Shown here one piece after another: positions 31,036 to 34,600 of a stretch of DNA of 34,600 bases. Location: IMG/VR virus record IMGVR_UViG_3300023237_001126, positions 1 to 34,600 of that record; one strand, 5' to 3'. A program made the position numbers and the translations under genes. This DNA comes from a virus. The notes beneath the pieces were generated by a model. It saw nothing but the letters and a program-made list of their open reading frames with translations. It ran no database searches and was not told the origin of the DNA. The first letter of the stretch is position 1; the number at the start of each line of letters is the position of its first letter.

Positions 31036-31973
31036 TGGATCCGAAAAAAATTAAACAACAGGGGAGTGATATTAAGCGAATATTAAAGGAGGCCACTAAT
31101 GGTCTATTAGACTCTGAATCGCTGGCAGCTATCGAAGAAGCCTTCAATCATGAGGTCGAAGAGAGGTCGGTATTGAGAGAGTCAATTGCCTTAAATATTC
31201 AAGATGAGGAGTATTCTACTAAATTGATCGGAGTACTTGAGGCAGTTGATCGTGATAATGCTAAAAAGCTCATTAAGGTTGTCGAATCTGTAGATAAGAG
31301 TAATGCTCGCAAGCTTAAAAAAGTAGCCCAGAAGTTTAAGACAGCTCTAAATTCAGATGCTACTGCCTTTAAGGAATCTACTATTACTCATATAAGTGAT
31401 TACTTAGATCTGTATATTGAAGAGAATATTCCGCAATCGGCAATTAATGAAGCTGTAAAAAATAAACAGGCGATGTCTGTACTAAGCGCTTTACGTGATC
31501 AACTATCCATTGGTACATCTCTATTAGATGAGTCAGTTAGAGCTGCCGTCCTAGACGGTCGAAGCCAGCTGGACACATTGACTGAATCTCTTAAAGCTAA
31601 AGATGAGCAATTAACTTTAGTAAATGAAAAGCTGAGAGCAGTTTCTGCTAATTTACTTCTCGAACAGAGGAGTGCAGGTCTACCAGCTAAAAAGAAAGAA
31701 TATTTAAAGAGAGTACTCAATAACAAGTCGCCGGAATTTATACAAGAAAATTTCGACTATACTTTAAAGCTATATGAGCGGAAAGATAATGAACATCGCT
31801 CAACTTTAAAGGAGGAGGCTATGACTAGCAGAACAACGCAGGAAGATACTGTAGAGACTACTAGATTCCGTCACCCAGCTAATAGAGAAAAACTAATTAA
31901 CGAGCAAGCCTCTTTAACTCGATCGAGAGAAGCAATTAACCCATATTTGGAACAATTGGCTAAATACAACTAA
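31035..31973 (+). CDS. gp22: Prohead scaffold (core) protein, T4 gp22-like
   Basis: Mostly helical and charged, as expected for the scaffold, with HEVEERSVLRESIALNIQDE, KLIGVLEAVDRDNAKKLIKV, then RSAGLPAKKKEYLKRVLNNK near the C-terminus, a conserved portion of the family. The sequence is rich in possible gp21 sites: ILKE|A, AIEE|A, AINE|A, LLDE|S and LINE|Q. This agrees with its breakdown to small peptides in T4. At 312 aa it is longer than T4 gp22 (269 aa). It lies directly before gp23 with a 57-nt leader between them. Confidence 0.92.
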   Translation: MDPKKIKQQGSDIKRILKEATNGLLDSESLAAIEEAFNHEVEERSVLRESIALNIQDEEYSTKLIGVLEAVDRDNAKKLIKVVESVDKSNARKLKKVAQKFKTALNSDATAFKESTITHISDYLDLYIEENIPQSAINEAVKNKQAMSVLSALRDQLSIGTSLLDESVRAAVLDGRSQLDTLTESLKAKDEQLTLVNEKLRAVSANLLLEQRSAGLPAKKKEYLKRVLNNKSPEFIQENFDYTLKLYERKDNEHRSTLKEEAMTSRTTQEDTVETTRFRHPANREKLINEQASLTRSREAINPYLEQLAKYN

Positions 31974-32030
31974 TTTTTAACTAATTTTAATGAGGCTCAA
32001 AGGGCCTGAACTAAGGAAACAAAACGAAAC
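31974..32030 (+). promoter_or_regulatory. Capsid gene 5' leader with hairpin and A-rich ribosome region
   Basis: The leader has a small hairpin, AGGC (31993-31996) with GCCT (32004-32007), then AAGGAAA (32013-32019) and an A-rich stretch up to the ATG. AAGGA is 13 nt from the start, too far for a strong Shine-Dalgarno; the A-rich run resembles initiation regions of hosts that do not use one. No late octamer is present here, so gp23 is probably read from upstream promoters. Confidence 0.45.
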
Positions 32031-33524
32031 ATGAAAAATAACTCATACATCGACGGGAATAAGGCAAAAGCGCTTCTTGAAAAGTGGGCTCCAGTATTGG
32101 ACTACACTTCAAAGAACATTGCACCTATTGAGGATGAACGTACTCGCACGAACACAGCGATCATGCTCGAGAACCAAGAAGACTGGTGTCAAGACCCGGA
32201 TGGAGGCCTCCTTATGGAGACTTCGTATGCCGGTTCTAAGGCAGGTGGTGCTTTTGGTTCAAGCCAGCAGGGAACTGCTGGTGTAAAGAGTGGTGATAAC
32301 TATGCTTCAGGTGACGCACGTCTTCCGAAGATTCTCATCCCGATGATTCGTCGAACTTTCCCTGAATTGATAAGTAATGAGATCGTTGGAGTTCAACCAA
32401 TGAGCGGACCTGTCGGACTTGCCTTCGCTTTGCGATACAAGTACAACAGTGAAACTTTAGGTGATACTGTCATCGACGGTAAGTCAGGCGCTGCGGATAA
32501 CCGTGCCGGCAGACAAACCGCCCCAAACTTTGGTTCCGGTAACGGAAAAAATGAGCTTGGGTGGCAACATCTTGATACTCGCTTTACGGGCGTGTCTACA
32601 AATCAACTTTCAGGTGATGGAAATTACTTCAATTTTTCAGCTCAGGATCAAGGCGTTGCCGAGATTCTTAAGAACTGGGAAATTAGTAACAAAATCCCTC
32701 AGGTTGATATCTCTTTTGAGAAGACCGCTGTTGAAGCAGGTACTAGACGCCTCGGTGCACGCTGGAGCGTTGAACTGGAACAAGACCTCAAGAACATGAA
32801 CGGTATCGATGTTGATGCTGAGATCACAAACGCCATGGCGTACGAGATCCAAGCTGAAATCGACCGCGAAATGATTATCCGGATGATACAGACTGCGCTT
32901 AATGCCGGTTATGGTTCTGGATTTTCTATCTGGTCCCCAGCTTCTGCTGATGGCCGATGGATTGTTGAGAGAAATAGAGATTTCTATCAAAGACTTATCG
33001 TCGAAGCGAACCGAATTGCTACACGTAACCGTCGTGGTGCTGCTAACTTTATTGTTTGTACGCCACGTGTTGCCGCTATTCTCGAAATGCTTCCGGAGTT
33101 CCAATGGGCTCCGGTACAAGGCAACGTGAATACACAGCCAGTTGGGATCGCCAAAGTCGGTAATCTTGGTGGACGTTTTAATGTCTATCGCGATACTCGT
33201 ACAGAGGCTCAAAACGCTAGCGTTTATGGAGATCAAGGATATGGAAACCAGCCTAATGGTACTGCCTACACAGAGGGTGTAGAATATGCATTGCTAGGCT
33301 ATAAGGGTCCAGAATTCTATGATACCGGTATTATATACTGTCCATATATTCCAGTGATGGTCCAACGTACTATCGGTCCGCAAGATTTTGCGCCTCGTGT
33401 CGGTCTTTTGACTCGATACGGTGTTGTAGATAATATCTTCGGTGCAGATTTGTACTACCACGTTATCATTGTTCAGGGATTAGGAGCGGCTTTTACGCCT
33501 GCTTCACAGAGTGTATACTTCTAA
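32031..33524 (+). CDS. gp23: Major capsid protein, T4 gp23-like
   Basis: gp23 forms the hexameric head lattice. The start contains LLEKWAPVLDYTSKNIAPIE and RTRTNTAIMLENQE, a family hallmark. LPKILIPMIRRTFPELISNE, VGVQPMSGPVGLAFALRYKY, RRLGARWSVELEQDLKNMNG and EIDREMIIRMIQ are further strong signatures. The propeptide site is probably LLME|T after Glu63, close to Glu65 in T4. At 497 aa it is slightly shorter than T4 gp23 (521 aa). G+C content and codon choice (many cgt, ggt and C-ending codons) are visibly higher than in neighbouring genes, as expected for the most highly expressed gene. Confidence 0.97.
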   Translation: MKNNSYIDGNKAKALLEKWAPVLDYTSKNIAPIEDERTRTNTAIMLENQEDWCQDPDGGLLMETSYAGSKAGGAFGSSQQGTAGVKSGDNYASGDARLPKILIPMIRRTFPELISNEIVGVQPMSGPVGLAFALRYKYNSETLGDTVIDGKSGAADNRAGRQTAPNFGSGNGKNELGWQHLDTRFTGVSTNQLSGDGNYFNFSAQDQGVAEILKNWEISNKIPQVDISFEKTAVEAGTRRLGARWSVELEQDLKNMNGIDVDAEITNAMAYEIQAEIDREMIIRMIQTALNAGYGSGFSIWSPASADGRWIVERNRDFYQRLIVEANRIATRNRRGAANFIVCTPRVAAILEMLPEFQWAPVQGNVNTQPVGIAKVGNLGGRFNVYRDTRTEAQNASVYGDQGYGNQPNGTAYTEGVEYALLGYKGPEFYDTGIIYCPYIPVMVQRTIGPQDFAPRVGLLTRYGVVDNIFGADLYYHVIIVQGLGAAFTPASQSVYF

Positions 33525-33573
33525 GAAATTAGAGATATTATCTTTGCCTAGTTAAGACAATCAAACAACCGAA

Positions 33574-33603
33574 GGCCGTGTAGGGAAACCTACACGGTCT
33601 TTT
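33574..33603 (+). terminator. Intrinsic terminator after gp23
   Basis: The stem 33574-33584 pairs with 33589-33599 (nine Watson-Crick pairs CCGTGTAGG/CCTACACGG plus a G-T and a G-C) around a GAAA tetraloop, followed by TTTT (33600-33603). It is the strongest terminator in the window and ends the late head transcript. Confidence 0.9.
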
Positions 33604-33611
33604 CGTGTATA

Positions 33612-34370
33612 TTAAGATTCCCCTAAAAGAAACTCTTGAGTACGAATCATCGATTCTGGAGTACCCATATCTGACCAGAAATTATTAAATGCATACCATT
33701 CAGTTTCTTTACGATTTGCATAATACTTATTTATATCTGTGATCTCTAATTCACCTCTAAGAGAAGGTTTCAGCTGATCTGCAACTGTATAAACTTGCGA
33801 TGTATAATAATACATCCCAGTTACTGCCGAATCGGATATAAATGTTTTAGGTTTTTCTATTATATCAATTATCACAGAGTCAGTAAAACCATCAAATTTA
33901 GCAATACCAAATCGTTCCCATTCGTCAGTATGTGATAAAAATAAGCCAGACTTTACATCTGGAGAGTTGGAGCACATATTTATGAAATTAATTATGTTGT
34001 TGTCCTCTTCATAGAAGTTATCCCCTAAGATCACTATGAAGTCTTCAGAATTTGTAAACCCTTGGGAGAGCTTAAGAGCGCTTGCGATTCCAGGGGGTCT
34101 CGATGGATCGCTCATGTCTTGTATTTTATAAGAAAAATCTAACCCGCTCGCAAATCCATCCCCCAAATACTCGACTATTTTACCGCAGTGCTCTTGAGAG
34201 GTAATTATTAAAATGTCTGTTATACCAAGCGACTTCAATGTATTCACAGGGTATTGTATCATTGGCGTTGCTCCTGATTTAGAATATACCGGAAGTAAAT
34301 GTTTATTTGTTGAGCTCGTGGCTGGGTTCATTCGAGTGCCTAAGCCCCCCGCTAGTATAATACCTTTCAT
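33612..34370 (-). CDS. Sugar nucleotidyltransferase, RmlA-like
   Basis: Residues 1-28 carry the nucleotide-binding signature IILAGGLGTRMNPATSSTNK followed by LLPV, as in glucose-1-phosphate thymidylyltransferase and relatives. MIQYPVNTLKSLGITDILII, a PPGIASAL segment, and VILGDNFYEE (metal-binding Asp) follow, then GIAKFDG and IIEKPKTF. RGELEITDINKYY and WSDMGTPESM complete the family pattern. At 252 aa it is shorter than RmlA (about 290 aa), losing C-terminal regulatory helices. It may make a dTDP- or other NDP-hexose. Its start overlaps the upstream reductase-like gene by 3 nt, so both sit in one operon convergent with gp23. Confidence 0.88.
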   Translation of the reverse strand: MKGIILAGGLGTRMNPATSSTNKHLLPVYSKSGATPMIQYPVNTLKSLGITDILIITSQEHCGKIVEYLGDGFASGLDFSYKIQDMSDPSRPPGIASALKLSQGFTNSEDFIVILGDNFYEEDNNIINFINMCSNSPDVKSGLFLSHTDEWERFGIAKFDGFTDSVIIDIIEKPKTFISDSAVTGMYYYTSQVYTVADQLKPSLRGELEITDINKYYANRKETEWYAFNNFWSDMGTPESMIRTQEFLLGES

Positions 34371-34600
34371 AAATTATTTGCTGCTGCAACATCAATTAGT
34401 CGTTGGTGAGCACTTGGTATAGGTCTACCTAACGCTTCAGTTATTTTATCTACTGATAATACACAATTGCTTCTTCTACATTTCATAATATTCTGTGACA
34501 AAAGATCATCTGTTGAGTAAAATCTCTTTTTATAAATATAACTACTACAAGTATTGAGTATATCTTGTGCAGTTTTAGCGCCAGGGTTGACTATATTATA
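34367..34600 (-). CDS. C-terminus of RmlD/SDR-like sugar reductase (partial)
   Basis: The frame is open across the window edge; only 77 C-terminal residues are visible: VNPGAKTAQDILNTCSSYIY, then CRRSNCVLSVDKITEALGRP and HQRLIDVAAANNL. The 'R-x-x-N-C-x-L-S-x-D-K-I-x-x-x-L-G' segment resembles the C-terminal substrate-binding end of dTDP-4-dehydrorhamnose reductases and related SDR proteins. It fits with the RmlA-like gene it precedes. Identity beyond the family is uncertain because the NAD-binding N-terminus lies outside. Confidence 0.6.
   Translation of the reverse strand, partial: YNIVNPGAKTAQDILNTCSSYIYKKRFYSTDDLLSQNIMKCRRSNCVLSVDKITEALGRPIPSAHQRLIDVAAANNL

Noticed and set aside
32637-33236. 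199-codon open frame on the minus strand inside gp23
   Set aside because: It is antisense to a fully supported capsid gene; its length comes from the capsid gene's codon bias. No promoter or family match.

Overview
This window is part of the genome of a T4-like (myovirus) phage, very AT-rich and tightly packed. It is most likely from a marine or other aquatic host. The diagnosis rests on a run of T4-type virion genes on the + strand from about 24 kb: tail sheath stabiliser gp15, portal gp20, neck protein gp13, head-completion nuclease gp4, prohead protease gp21, a gp67-like core peptide, scaffold gp22 and major capsid protein gp23. Clamp-loader subunit gp62, PhoH and late-promoter octamers of the NATAAATA type agree with this. 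The host cannot be named from the sequence. Almost no gene has a Shine-Dalgarno site, which would fit a Bacteroidota host but is not proof.

Layout. 1-2 kb: the 3' part of a fibre-like gene with a perfect 96-bp tandem repeat, then an unknown gene. 2-6 kb: GTP cyclohydrolase I (folE), an unknown gene, a QueD/PTPS homologue, PhoH and a P-loop kinase, on alternating strands. 5.9-12.8 kb: a tight minus-strand operon of five genes, at least four of them apparently structural and partly paralogous, including a 1030-aa protein with a Pro/Thr/Gly linker, plus one zinc-ribbon protein. 12.8-20.3 kb: a plus-strand sugar and glycan cassette (two GT2-like transferases, a GT10 fucosyltransferase-like enzyme, a shortened nucleotide-sugar dehydrogenase, two SDR epimerases including a clear GDP-mannose 3,5-epimerase, a DUF6165 protein, a GT-B-like protein and a methyltransferase). 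20.3-24.1 kb: a DUF366-like protein, gp62-like clamp loader, a GroES-like protein, two small conserved proteins and a DinG/XPD-type helicase. 24.1-33.5 kb: the head and tail module. 33.6-34.6 kb, minus strand: a sugar-nucleotidyltransferase and the C-terminus of an RmlD-like reductase.

How it fits together. The late module builds the prohead: portal, scaffold, core peptide, protease and capsid protein. gp21 should then cleave after [L/I]-x-E, and matching sites occur in gp22, in the gp67-like peptide and at Glu63 of gp23. Four small unknown proteins encoded between gp13 and gp21 begin with short peptides that end in the same kind of site (for example LIWE|A, LIYE|A, PINE|S). I propose they are prohead-packaged internal proteins, possibly injected effectors. 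This is the most interesting candidate system in the window. A second theme is transcription start geometry: late-promoter octamers lie so close to start codons that many mRNAs would be leaderless or nearly so. A third is possible 7-deazaguanine synthesis (FolE, QueD, perhaps DUF366) with the remaining steps not in this window.

No stretch longer than about 110 bases lacks a gene. I saw no tRNA, rRNA, IS element or CRISPR array.
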